Assembly: GCF_003050615.1 (NCBI RefSeq)
Contig: NZ_NWBU01000005.1
Span: forward strand, 124,001-188,000
Direction: 5' to 3'
Length of the DNA stretch: 64,000 bases
DNA from: Sphingomonas oleivorans
GTDB taxonomy: Bacteria > Pseudomonadota > Alphaproteobacteria > Sphingomonadales > Sphingomonadaceae
Shown here one piece after another: positions 32,346 to 40,496 of this stretch. Each line of letters begins with the position of its first letter. The first letter of the stretch is position 1. The translations under genes and the position numbers were made by a program. The notes under the pieces are model-generated. The model saw nothing but the letters and a program-made list of their open reading frames with translations, did not search any database and was not told the origin of the DNA.

Positions 32346-33248
32346 GTGACGCGGCGTTTTGCCCATCTCGACGATGTCGAAGCCTTTGTGAGCGTCGTCG
32401 AGAACGGATCGATGACGGCGGGCGCCGTCGCCCTGTCGACGACGCCGTCCGTCGTCAGCCGCGCGATCAGCCGCCTGGAGACGCGCCTCGGCGTCCAGCT
32501 CATGCGGCGGACGACCCGGCGCCTCAGCCTGACCGAGGCCGGGCGCGCCTATCTGGAGCAGGTTCGCAGCGCCTTTTCGTTGATCGCGGACGCCGAGCGG
32601 GCCATCCAGGGACAGGATGGAGACCTGTTGGCCGGCCATGTGCGCGTCAGCGTCTCGACGACCTATGGCCATTACCGCCTGCCCGAGACGCTCAGCCGCT
32701 TCGCCCAGGCCTATCCGCTGGTGAATGTGGAGCTGAGCATCACCAACCGGAACGTCGATCTGGTGGCGGAGGGCTATGACCTGGCCATCCGGCTCGGGCC
32801 GTTGCCGGACAGCGGGCTGATCGGGCGCAAGCTGGAGGACGCGCCGCTGTGCCTCGTGGCCTCTCCGCACTATCTCGAGCGGGCCGGGACGCCGAAGACG
32901 ATCGAGGATCTGGCGAGCCACCAGTGCTTGCCGTTCGTGATGCCCAGCACGGGCCGTGATGCGCCTTGGCTGTTTCGCCTCGACGGCCGCGATCTGGACT
33001 GGACGCCGCCGGGGCGCGTGCGAATCTTCGATGACGTGCTGGGGGTCGTTTCACTGGCCGAGCGCGGCATGGGAATCTGCCAGACCTATGATTTCATCGT
33101 ACGGGATCACATCGCCCGAGGACGCTTGGTCGAGCTGCTCGAACATGCGCGAGGACGATCCCGTCCCTTCTCGGTGATTTTCGCGCCGCATCGGCGCATG
33201 TCGGCCGCGACGCGCGCGCTGATCGATTTCCTGGTCACGCCGGAATGA
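32346..33248 (+). CDS. LysR-family regulator, divergent from the DJ-1 genes
   Basis: A 300-aa LysR protein: wHTH at about 6-64 ('LDDVEAFVSVVENGSMTAGAVALSTTPSVVSRAISRLETRLGVQLMRRTTRRLSLTEAG'), then the effector domain ('GHVRVSVSTTYGHYRLPETLSRFAQAYPLVNVELSI'). Related proteins regulate NADPH-quinone reductase or glyoxalase-type stress genes. GTG at 32346 with GGGAGG five bases upstream is preferred over upstream ATGs, which would add a 40-residue non-family extension. It likely controls the two DJ-1 genes. Confidence 0.92.
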   Translation: MTRRFAHLDDVEAFVSVVENGSMTAGAVALSTTPSVVSRAISRLETRLGVQLMRRTTRRLSLTEAGRAYLEQVRSAFSLIADAERAIQGQDGDLLAGHVRVSVSTTYGHYRLPETLSRFAQAYPLVNVELSITNRNVDLVAEGYDLAIRLGPLPDSGLIGRKLEDAPLCLVASPHYLERAGTPKTIEDLASHQCLPFVMPSTGRDAPWLFRLDGRDLDWTPPGRVRIFDDVLGVVSLAERGMGICQTYDFIVRDHIARGRLVELLEHARGRSRPFSVIFAPHRRMSAATRALIDFLVTPE

Positions 33249-33437
33249 GAGGCCCGCCGCGTTGAGGGGGCGCGCCATGACGCCTTCGAGGAGAAGCTCG
33301 CCGCCTTCGCCGCGGCCGTGCTGGCGGTCATCCATCTCCGGGGCGTGCGGACGTCCCCCGCGGCGTGAACGATGAAAACGATCGATCGCGCGCCGGATAC
33401 TCTCGCCTGCGGCGCGACGCGCGGCTAGGCATCGGTC

Positions 33438-34586
33438 ATGGACGAACTCGACCGCACGATCCGGCGTCAGGCGATCGCGTTGACGATCGGCCTCTGGCTG
33501 GCGACTGCCGGGCTCTTCATGCTGCCGGCGCTGCTGTCCGACTATCCCTTCTCCGCCTCGATGGTCGCCGGCGTCGGATCGACGACCGTCATCGGCATCT
33601 TCATTTCGGCAATCCTCTTCCGGGTCGCCTGGCGGCTTCGCGAAACACCGCTCTGGCGACGCTATGGCGCGACGGCGATGGCGGCGGTCGGGATGGCGGG
33701 GCTCACGACCATCATGGATGCCTATAAGAGCCAGTGGCTGATGCGCTGGCTCAATCCCGAGCTCGGCGCGGAGAATCCCGTATTTCGTGCGATCGCGAAC
33801 TTTGTCGGCTGGGTGCCGCTGTTCGCGCTGATCGCCGCAATATATCTGATCCTCATCCACAATGCCCAGATGGCGGCGCGCGCGCGCGAGCTTGCCGATG
33901 CGCGCGAGGCGGCGAACCGGGCGGCGCTGGCGGCGGCGGCGGCCGAAGGCGCAGCCACCTCGGCGCGGCTCGAGGCGTTGCGCTACCAGCTCAACCCCCA
34001 TTTCCTGTTCAACACGCTCAATGCAATTTCCTCCGCGGTCATCACCGGCCGCGCCGACGCGGCGGAAGCGATGCTGGCCAAGCTGTGCGATTTCCTGCGC
34101 GCCACGCTCGCCTCCGCCAAGACGGGCCTGGTCGCGATCGAGGACGAGCTGCAAACCGTCTCCGACTATCTGGAGATCGAGGCGGCCCGGCTCGGCGATC
34201 GGCTCAAGGTGGAGATGCAGTGCCCGATGGCGCTGCGCGAGACGCCCGTGCCGGCCTTTCTTCTGCAGCCGCTGGTCGAGAATGCGATCAAGCATGGCGT
34301 CGGCGCGACCAGCCGGACGGTAACGCTGCGGATCGACGTGGCATCGATTGACGCTGCGGTGCGCATCTGCGTGCGCGATGACGCCGGATCGGCATGCGCC
34401 GGCGGCGCCAAGGGCACGGGGCTCGGCCTCGCCAATGTCCGCGCGCGCCTGGACGCGGTCTATGGCGCCCGGGCACGGCTGGACGCGACCCCAAGCGACG
34501 ACGGGTTCGCGGCGTGCATCACCCTGCCCGCCAAATTGCCCGCCGCGGCCCGGCACGTGCCGGCCGGTCCGGCCCAGGCGGGATAG
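33438..34586 (+). CDS. LytS-type sensor histidine kinase
   Basis: A 382-aa membrane kinase. Four hydrophobic segments (about 12-34, 42-62, 76-93, 120-141) form the sensor, then a helix rich in Ala/Arg ('AARARELADAREAANRAALAAAAA') leads to the His_kinase domain: 'LRYQLNPHFLFNTLNAISS' with phosphorylated His188, and an HATPase domain with 'LVENAIKHG' and 'GTGLGLANVRARL'. It phosphorylates the LytTR regulator encoded 22 bases downstream. The signal is unknown. A 46-base part of its linker helix recurs as a remnant at 28353. Confidence 0.93.
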   Translation: MDELDRTIRRQAIALTIGLWLATAGLFMLPALLSDYPFSASMVAGVGSTTVIGIFISAILFRVAWRLRETPLWRRYGATAMAAVGMAGLTTIMDAYKSQWLMRWLNPELGAENPVFRAIANFVGWVPLFALIAAIYLILIHNAQMAARARELADAREAANRAALAAAAAEGAATSARLEALRYQLNPHFLFNTLNAISSAVITGRADAAEAMLAKLCDFLRATLASAKTGLVAIEDELQTVSDYLEIEAARLGDRLKVEMQCPMALRETPVPAFLLQPLVENAIKHGVGATSRTVTLRIDVASIDAAVRICVRDDAGSACAGGAKGTGLGLANVRARLDAVYGARARLDATPSDDGFAACITLPAKLPAAARHVPAGPAQAG

Positions 34587-34608
34587 CGGGGCATTGGAGG
34601 GGAAGGAA

Positions 34609-35343
34609 ATGCGCATATTGCTGGTCGATGACGAGCCGCTGGCGCTCGACCGCCTGGCCGCCTTCTTCAGGAACATCCCCGAGGCCGAAATCGTCGGGAC
34701 GGCCGCCAATGGCAGGGAGGCGCAGGCGGCGATCGAGCGGCTCCGCCCCGATCTCGTGATGCTCGACATCCAAATGCCCGAGATGAGCGGCCTGGCGCTC
34801 GCCGGCACCCTGCCCTTCGACGCGCGCCCCGAGATCGTGTTCGTGACCGCGTTCGAGCATTTCGCTCCCGACGCGTTCGAGGTCGAGGCGGCGGACTATC
34901 TGCTGAAGCCCGTGCGGTTCGACCGGCTGCGCCAGGCGGTGGAGCGCGCGAAGCGGCGTCAGGCGGGGCGCCGCGCGGCGCAGGCGGTCGAAACGGCGCC
35001 GCCGCCTTCGGGCTATGACGAGACGATCTGGGTGCCGCTGCGCGACGGGCAGGTGCGCGTCCCCGTCGCGGCGATCGACTGGATCGAGGCGGCGGGGGAT
35101 TATGCGATGCTGCACACGGCGCTGCGCAGCTATCTCTACCGCACGACCATGTCAGCGCTCGAAAAGCGGATCGATCCGGCCGAGCTGATGCGGGTGCATC
35201 GATCGGCCTTCGTCCGGCTCGCGCGGGTGGTCGAGACGCGGCGGATGGACAAATGGCTGCTCACCCTGGTGCTGAGCGACGGCGCCGAAGTCGCGGTCGG
35301 CCCGAACTATGCCAGGGCGGTGAGCGAAGCGCTCCATGTATAA
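34609..35343 (+). CDS. LytTR-family response regulator
   Basis: A 244-aa regulator: receiver domain (1-120) with 'LLVDDEPLALDRL', phosphoacceptor Asp53 in 'LVMLDIQMPEMSG', 'FVTAFE' and 'DYLLKPV'; then a LytTR DNA-binding domain (about 140-240) with 'IDWIEAAGDYAMLHT', 'LMRVHRSAFVRL' and 'VGPNYARAV'. The start at 34609 follows GGAGGGGAAGGAA. It is the cognate regulator of the LytS kinase; the three secreted-protein genes downstream are candidate targets. Confidence 0.94.
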   Translation: MRILLVDDEPLALDRLAAFFRNIPEAEIVGTAANGREAQAAIERLRPDLVMLDIQMPEMSGLALAGTLPFDARPEIVFVTAFEHFAPDAFEVEAADYLLKPVRFDRLRQAVERAKRRQAGRRAAQAVETAPPPSGYDETIWVPLRDGQVRVPVAAIDWIEAAGDYAMLHTALRSYLYRTTMSALEKRIDPAELMRVHRSAFVRLARVVETRRMDKWLLTLVLSDGAEVAVGPNYARAVSEALHV

Positions 35344-35591
35344 CGGGATGTGTAGCGGGATGTAGCGGGGCCCGGCCGGGACGGTGCCGGCGGCGAACGA
35401 GCTGCTCTGCGCGCGTCATCGCCCCGGCGGCAGGACAAGAATCCGGAGCAGCCGAAGCGTTCACCGCATCCGCGCCGGTTTTCGTCGCGCGCCGAAGCGT
35501 CCGACTATCAGCGGCACGCTCCCGACGCGGCGGCGATGATCGCGCGCCGCCAATCGGTCATTCCGGGATCGAGACAGTTTGCGAGGACGAG

Positions 35592-36380
35592 ATGAAGCGG
35601 ATTCGAGTGGCGACGGCCGCGGCCGTCGGGGCGATGATGGCGATGGCCTGGCCGCCAACGCCGGCGCGCGCGCAGGACGATGGGTGCGCGGTCGCCGCCA
35701 AGCCGAAGAAGAAGCGCGGCCTGGGCGGGCTCCTGTCGGCGGCGCGCAGCTCGGGCCTGGAAGGCTCGATCGCCGGCGCGCTGCGCGGCGATGGCGATCT
35801 CAAGTCCGATCTCGGCGGCGTCGCGCGCGCTACGGCCGAACGCGGCGCCGCCGATGCCGGGGCGCGCGCCGCCTGCGCAGCGACGGACAGGGCAAGCGGA
35901 GGCGGCGAAGACGGGACCGGGACGCGCCCGGCTGCTCCGGCATCGGCCACCGGACGCGCGCGGCGCGAAACCGCGGCGGCCGATGTCCAATATCCCAGCC
36001 GGATGCCCGTCGCCGACACGATCAAGGCGCAGATCGCCGCGTTCGACGCATTCGGCAAGGTGCGCTGCGCATCGTGCGAGGGCGGCCATGCCTATGAAAG
36101 CTGGGCGCGCCAGGCCTATGTGAGCGAGCTGCGCGGCGAATATAATGGCTGGGCGAAGAAGCTCGGCAATCTCGCGGTCGGGGCGACCCTGCCCTGGACC
36201 AGCGGGAGCGCCGCGGGGGTCATCACCGTCCGGAGCGAAGGCGCGGTGAACGGCTTCCGCTGCAAGCAGCTCCACTACCGGCTGACGCGCGGCAGCGCGA
36301 GCGCCGAGCGGCCCGGGCTCGTCTGCTGGGGCAGGCTCAACGAATATGCCGGCAGCGACAGCTGGGTCGAGGTCTACTGA
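35592..36380 (+). CDS. secreted hypothetical protein with Cys-rich C-terminal domain
   Basis: A 262-aa protein of no family I recognise. The N-terminus 'MKRIRVATAAAVGAMMAMAWPPTPARA' is a Sec signal peptide. Residues 30-135 are low-complexity Ala/Arg/Gly sequence. Residues 135-262 look globular: 'KVRCASCEGGHAYESWARQAYV', 'GWAKKLGNLAVGATLPW' and 'VNGFRCKQLHYRLTRG...GLVCWGRL', with four cysteines that could form two disulphides in the periplasm. Related in style to exported surface-antigen-like domains, but no assignment is made. It follows the LytTR gene and precedes two more exported proteins on the same strand. Confidence 0.65.
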   Translation: MKRIRVATAAAVGAMMAMAWPPTPARAQDDGCAVAAKPKKKRGLGGLLSAARSSGLEGSIAGALRGDGDLKSDLGGVARATAERGAADAGARAACAATDRASGGGEDGTGTRPAAPASATGRARRETAAADVQYPSRMPVADTIKAQIAAFDAFGKVRCASCEGGHAYESWARQAYVSELRGEYNGWAKKLGNLAVGATLPWTSGSAAGVITVRSEGAVNGFRCKQLHYRLTRGSASAERPGLVCWGRLNEYAGSDSWVEVY

Positions 36381-36421
36381 GCCCCCCGCCCCCGCATCAC
36401 TTTCCAGAGGATTTTCGAGCC

Positions 36422-38575
36422 ATGAAGATGCTGTTCGCGGCGGGCTTTCCCGCTGCATTGACGGCGCTCGCCGTGCCGATGCTGTCGGCGCCCGCGCAGC
36501 AGGCCGGCTTCACCGGCAGCCCCCTGCCCGCCGATGCCGCCCAGCCCGAATGGCCGGCGCGTTTCGATATAGTGCGGCTCATGCGGCACTGGCAGACGCC
36601 CTTCGGCCAGATTGCGATCGAGACGATCGAGGAGGATAAGGCGATCGGCCGGCTCTATGCCGAGGGCAAGTGGCGCTCGCTCGGCATCCGCTGGTCGGCG
36701 GCGCATGGCCTGCTCGCGCAGTCGCCCGATCCCGACGATCCGGCGAAGCCGATCGAGTTCGTCATCCGCCTTTCCGCCGACGGCCGGCGGTTCGAGGCGC
36801 GCCACGTCAACGACAGCAGCATCGGCGGGCGCACGACCTGGTCGGCGGTCCCGATCGACATGGCGACGCTCGACCGGTCGATGTGGGTCGGCAAGTGGCG
36901 GACGCCGCATGGCGAATTGTCGATCGAGGCCGATGGCTATCACCTCGTCGGCACGCTCGTCACGCCCGGGGGCGCGGGCCAGGTCGCCGCGCAGAGGCAG
37001 GTTTCGCTGGTGCCCGCCGGCCCCTTCACCGAGCCCGACACCGGCCGGCTGACCGGTGCATGGCGGGGCATCAACGGCACTTCGGGCGCGGGCAGCTTCC
37101 GCCTCGAAATGGGGCGCGACGCCGAGATCTTCTACGCGCGGATCACGCGCGAGGCGATGGGCGCGATGCGCGAGGAGACGTTCGAGGGCCGCCGCGTGCG
37201 CGGCTCGGCGCCCGCGCCCCATGCCCGGCGGCCGCAGGAGGATCTGGGCTGCGTCCAGGCCAATTCCGGGATGACCCGCGCGGGCGACCTGCTGGTCGAG
37301 CGCCATTTCGACCGGACCGCGAGCGGCGTCGCGAACGGACGCGCGCGCTACATCAACAGCCTGCTCGTCATAAGCCCCAACATGGCGCCGCGCGCGCTGA
37401 GCCCGGACAATCTGTCGCTGCGGCTCGAGGAGGCCGACGGCAGCGGGATTGCGACCGATCATTTCTACCATATGTCGGGCGAGCAGCGCTGGCTGACCCG
37501 CGAAGTGCGCTGCGCGCGGGCGGGATTCATCTTCGGCCATGTCGATGTGCCCCACCGGCCCTATGCCAAGGCCATATTGCTGGTCGACGGCAAGCGCGCG
37601 GCCGAATGGGATATCAGCGGCGAAGTGCCTGCCGGCCCCTATGCCGAGCGCAACGACGCGCCCGCGCCGGGGCCCCAGCCCGATCCCGAGCCCGATCCCG
37701 AGCCGGCGCCCTCGCCCCCGCCCCCGCCGTCGATGCCCGGCCATGTCCGGCTGCTGAATGCGAACTGGTGCACCGAGGTCGGCATGCTGCGCATCCGCGT
37801 GCACCCGCCGACCGCGACCGCAGCGATGTTTTCCGATGACGGGCGGATCACCCAATATCTGATGGACCTGCGCGCGAGCAGCGACAATTTCCGGCTCGAA
37901 GGCACATGGCTGATGGCCGTCCCCGACGCGACGCGCGAGCCGGTGACGATCGAGGTCGCCGGCGACGGCCGCACCATGACCGCGAGCCTGGGCGGCAACG
38001 GCGCCATCCATGGGCGCCACGTGCTGCTCAACGGGGTGATGGTCAATGGCGAGAGCCAGCCCGCCCCGAATGCGTGCGCGGCGCATGCCCGCAATCCCGG
38101 CGGCATGCCGCCGGCGGGCGAGCCCCAAGGACAGCCGCAACCGCAACCGCAACCACAGCCGCAACCACAACCACAACCGCAGCCCGGGCCGCAGCCGCAG
38201 CCCAATGCCGGTTTCCAGTCGCTGCAGAAATATGATGTGCGGGTCGATCGGGTGGTGGCCGCGCGCGATCAGGCGCGGATCGACGTGTTCGTGACGCTGC
38301 GCAACGCGACGGGCGCGCCGCTCTATGCGACTTCGGGCGCGCTGATGGTCCGGCTCGAGGATTCGGACGGCGTCGGCAAGGTCAACGGCCAGATCCTGCG
38401 CGCGACGCCCGAGGGGCGCGTCGCTTTCGCCTCGACCCCTGCGATCGAGCCCGGTGCCGAGTTGCGCGCCAAATACAGCTTCCATCCCGATGCCGGCGCG
38501 CGCCCGGTGCGGGTGATCCTGACCGAAGGCGACCGGCGCGCCGAATTCGCCGCCAGCGGCGGCTCCGCGCCCTGA
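36422..38575 (+). CDS. large secreted hypothetical protein with Trp-centred repeats and Pro/Gln linkers
   Basis: A 717-aa protein with a signal peptide (MKMLFAAGFPAALTALAVPMLSAPA). The body holds several similar beta-type units around Trp and Gly: 'RHWQTPFGQIAIET...GRLYAEGKW', 'VGKWRTPHGELSIEADGYHLVGTL', 'GAWRGINGTSGAGSFRLEMGRDAEIFYARI' and 'GTWLMAVP...TIEVAGDGRTMTASLGGNG'. A Pro/Asp/Glu linker follows residue 415, a Pro-Gln tract lies at about 570-597, and a last domain ('YDVRVDRVVAARDQARIDVFVTLRNATGAPLYA') resembles a beta-sandwich. No known family recognised. It is probably in an operon with its exported neighbours. Confidence 0.65.
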   Translation: MKMLFAAGFPAALTALAVPMLSAPAQQAGFTGSPLPADAAQPEWPARFDIVRLMRHWQTPFGQIAIETIEEDKAIGRLYAEGKWRSLGIRWSAAHGLLAQSPDPDDPAKPIEFVIRLSADGRRFEARHVNDSSIGGRTTWSAVPIDMATLDRSMWVGKWRTPHGELSIEADGYHLVGTLVTPGGAGQVAAQRQVSLVPAGPFTEPDTGRLTGAWRGINGTSGAGSFRLEMGRDAEIFYARITREAMGAMREETFEGRRVRGSAPAPHARRPQEDLGCVQANSGMTRAGDLLVERHFDRTASGVANGRARYINSLLVISPNMAPRALSPDNLSLRLEEADGSGIATDHFYHMSGEQRWLTREVRCARAGFIFGHVDVPHRPYAKAILLVDGKRAAEWDISGEVPAGPYAERNDAPAPGPQPDPEPDPEPAPSPPPPPSMPGHVRLLNANWCTEVGMLRIRVHPPTATAAMFSDDGRITQYLMDLRASSDNFRLEGTWLMAVPDATREPVTIEVAGDGRTMTASLGGNGAIHGRHVLLNGVMVNGESQPAPNACAAHARNPGGMPPAGEPQGQPQPQPQPQPQPQPQPQPGPQPQPNAGFQSLQKYDVRVDRVVAARDQARIDVFVTLRNATGAPLYATSGALMVRLEDSDGVGKVNGQILRATPEGRVAFASTPAIEPGAELRAKYSFHPDAGARPVRVILTEGDRRAEFAASGGSAP
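38130..38205 (+). repeat. in-frame Pro-Gln microsatellite
   Basis: Consecutive ccgcaa/ccacaa/ccgcag hexamers encode an uninterrupted (Pro-Gln) tract inside the large secreted protein. Such tracts act as extended linkers and can change length by slippage in steps of two residues without loss of frame. Confidence 0.8.
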
Positions 38576-38652
38576 CCAGCGCTCGACCGCGAAGCGCCCG
38601 CCGCGCGCATCGCATGACATCCCAGGCGAACCGTTACCCGATATCGAGAGGA

Positions 38653-39612
38653 ATGAACGACATGACAAGCATCGCACCTATTCTCGGCGCCGCGCTCGTC
38701 GCCGGGACCGCCTTCGCCGCCGCCGACGCCGCCCAGCCGGGCGACAGGCGCACCGGCACGATCGAGGTGACCGTCACCTATGCCGGCCAGGGGAGCTGGA
38801 AGCGCAGCCTTGAGCATGGCAGCCATGTCTACGACCGCAAGCTTGTCTACCGCATGCCGCTCGTCGGCCATTATGGCCCGGCCTCGGGCTTCGAGGAGAT
38901 CGACGCCAAGCTGCCGCCCGCGATCGAAGGCCCGATTCCCGAGCAGAAGATGAGCAAAGCCGACATCGCCGACCTGTCGGCCACGTTCGAGGCCGCTGAA
39001 GCCGCCTGCGGCGAGGATGAAGACTGTCTGGTGCAGGCAATGAAGGGCAAGGCCCGCCAACTCCACGCCGCCGGCAAGATCGAAGTGCCGAAGCAGATGC
39101 CCAAAGCCAATCTGCCGGATTTCGCGCGCTTCCTCGTCATAAGCGGGGACTGCCCGCGCTCGGTTGCCACGCTTAGCGCCGCCGACCGCTATGACGAGAC
39201 GCTGATCGAAGGCAGCGAGGGTGCCGGCGGTCTCCGGCGGCAGACCTATAGCGTGGCGGGCACGGCCACGCTGCGCGGCGGCAAGGGCGACAAGGGCGAC
39301 ACGCATCATTGCCGCTTCAACGCCGTTATCGACACCAGGACCAACATGTACGGCCTCCAGCTGCCGATCTGGGCCCGGGTCGCCGCCTCGGACGGTCGCC
39401 CGGGCGGGGCGCGCGACGTTGACTTCACCGGCACGGGCGGCAGCGCGCGGCTGGCCGAGAAGCTCGACGCGCGCACCCGCTGGCTCGAATTGCCGATGCC
39501 CGCCGGCGGCAAGCTGATGACCGGCCACCGCGTCCTCGAAAATGTCAACGACGCCGGGCCGGACGGCACGCCGATCCGTGCCACGGTGGACTGGAAGATA
39601 ACATTGGACTGA
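38653..39612 (+). CDS. secreted hypothetical protein
   Basis: A 319-aa exported protein of no family I recognise. It starts MNDMTSIAPILGAALVAGTAFAAADA after AGAGGA, a signal peptide. The mature part has a beta-rich look: 'TGTIEVTVTYAGQGSWKRSLEHGSHVYDRKLVYRMPL', an acidic helix with a Cys pair ('EAACGEDEDCLVQAMKGKARQL'), 'LVISGDCPRS', 'YSVAGTATLRGG...HHCRFNAVID', and the end 'GTPIRATVDWKITLD'. The last 48 bases and the following non-coding bases recur at 42459-42530. Third gene of the secreted trio. Confidence 0.65.
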   Translation: MNDMTSIAPILGAALVAGTAFAAADAAQPGDRRTGTIEVTVTYAGQGSWKRSLEHGSHVYDRKLVYRMPLVGHYGPASGFEEIDAKLPPAIEGPIPEQKMSKADIADLSATFEAAEAACGEDEDCLVQAMKGKARQLHAAGKIEVPKQMPKANLPDFARFLVISGDCPRSVATLSAADRYDETLIEGSEGAGGLRRQTYSVAGTATLRGGKGDKGDTHHCRFNAVIDTRTNMYGLQLPIWARVAASDGRPGGARDVDFTGTGGSARLAEKLDARTRWLELPMPAGGKLMTGHRVLENVNDAGPDGTPIRATVDWKITLD

Positions 39613-39650
39613 GCGCCGGCCTGAGCGCCGGTTCGGGCGGGCGCACGGCT
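39565..39650 (+). repeat. duplicated gene tail, copy 1
   Basis: From GGCACGCCGATCCGTGCC at 39565 through the stop codon and about 35 bases beyond, this sequence recurs at 42459-42530 with only two substitutions in the coding part. Copy 1 has an extra 12-base internal duplication after the stop (gagcgccggcct repeated as gagcgccgg). Confidence 0.8.
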
Positions 39651-39684
39651 CGTCGTCCTACCCCAAGGTCAGTCCGAGCATGGT

Positions 39685-40230
39685 TCAGTCGGGCGCGACA
39701 TAGCCGGCGGTGACCTCGCCCTTGTGGGCGGCGAAGGCTGCCAGGACTTCGGCCTTCTCGGCCTCGGGGACTTTGAAGAAGTCGAGAGACCGTCCGAGTT
39801 CCGCCGCGACTTCATCGAATTCCGCAGGCGAGATGCGGAATTCCCGGTGGGCCTCCTCAAGACCGAGCCGCGTCGCGCCGGGCTTTGTGGGGACGAACCG
39901 GTACGGCCCGCCCGAAACGTCGGCGAGCCAGAGCGTTCGCATGAATTTGAGGCCCGGCAGCCTTTCCAGATTTTTGGTGTGCCATTCCCGCAGCCGCGGG
40001 TTCCTGGAATTCTGGCCGACGACAGGATTCTTCACGACGGCGTCGCTGAAATGATCCACCACTGCGGCGATGGCGAAGATGCCGCCCAGCCGCTCGTACA
40101 GACTTTTCTCGGGCCTGGGCTCTGCATGCGCCTTTTCCGCCCCCGCCAATATAGCCGCCGGGGCGGCGGAAAGCGCCAGCCCCGCGACTATGCTTCGTCT
40201 TGTAATGAAAGTCGAAACAGCCTGTTCCAT
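39685..40230 (-). CDS. Tat/Sec-exported group 1 truncated haemoglobin
   Basis: A 181-aa protein. Residues 1-36 ('STFITRRSIVAGLALSAAPAAILAGAEKAHA') form an export signal with an Arg-Arg pair, typical of Tat. The rest is a truncated globin: 'SLYERLGGIFAIAAVVDHFSDAVVKNP', 'REWHTKNLERLPGLKFMRTLWLADVSGGP' and 'LEEAHREFRISPAEFDEVAAELGRSLDFF', where the His of EEAHREF is in the place of the proximal heme ligand. Globins are normally cytoplasmic; Tat export would allow folding with heme first. Possible roles are NO or O2 chemistry in the periplasm. The start at 40230 is fixed by the signal sequence; AAAGGAA lies upstream. Confidence 0.83.
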   Translation of the reverse strand: MEQAVSTFITRRSIVAGLALSAAPAAILAGAEKAHAEPRPEKSLYERLGGIFAIAAVVDHFSDAVVKNPVVGQNSRNPRLREWHTKNLERLPGLKFMRTLWLADVSGGPYRFVPTKPGATRLGLEEAHREFRISPAEFDEVAAELGRSLDFFKVPEAEKAEVLAAFAAHKGEVTAGYVAPD

Positions 40231-40270
40231 GACCAATTTCCTTTGTTGGCAGGAGACAAGTTGGCAACCC

Positions 40271-40315
40271 CGGCGAGCTCTGGCCCGGCGAGCTCTGGCC
40301 CGGCGAGCTCTGGCG
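40271..40315. repeat. three tandem 15-base repeats
   Basis: CGGCGAGCTCTGGCC occurs at 40271-40285, 40286-40300 and 40301-40315 (last base changed). The array is non-coding, between the globin and MBL genes, 41 bases upstream of the globin ATG. Perfect copies suggest recent slippage. Confidence 0.85.
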
Positions 40316-40496
40316 TCACCGGAAGCCCTCGCAGCGGGAGCCATGGATCCAGAGGAGCTTTCGACCCACTCGAGCCGAGGATGCGCTGATAGCCGATCCT
40401 AGCATATTTCAGGCCGACTGTGACCGTTGATCCCCCTAGCAGGACTCCCAGGGGCGTCCGCTATCGAGCCACTGCCGTCAGAGCTATTTTCAGCGC

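Noticed and set aside
33051-34808. 585-codon minus-strand frame opposite the LysR and LytS genes
   Set aside because: Arg/His-rich antisense frame with no recognisable fold.
38130-38205. Possible CRISPR-like array because of short regular repeats
   Set aside because: Hexanucleotide Pro-Gln coding tract, in frame and without spacers.
36374-38677. 767-codon minus-strand frame with Leu/Trp/Arg repeats
   Set aside because: Complement of the Pro-Gln-rich secreted protein gene; the opposite frame has a signal peptide, ribosome-binding site and ordered neighbours.
40271-40315. Possible CRISPR or attachment-site repeat
   Set aside because: Direct 15-base tandem units without spacers or integrase nearby; simple tandem duplication.
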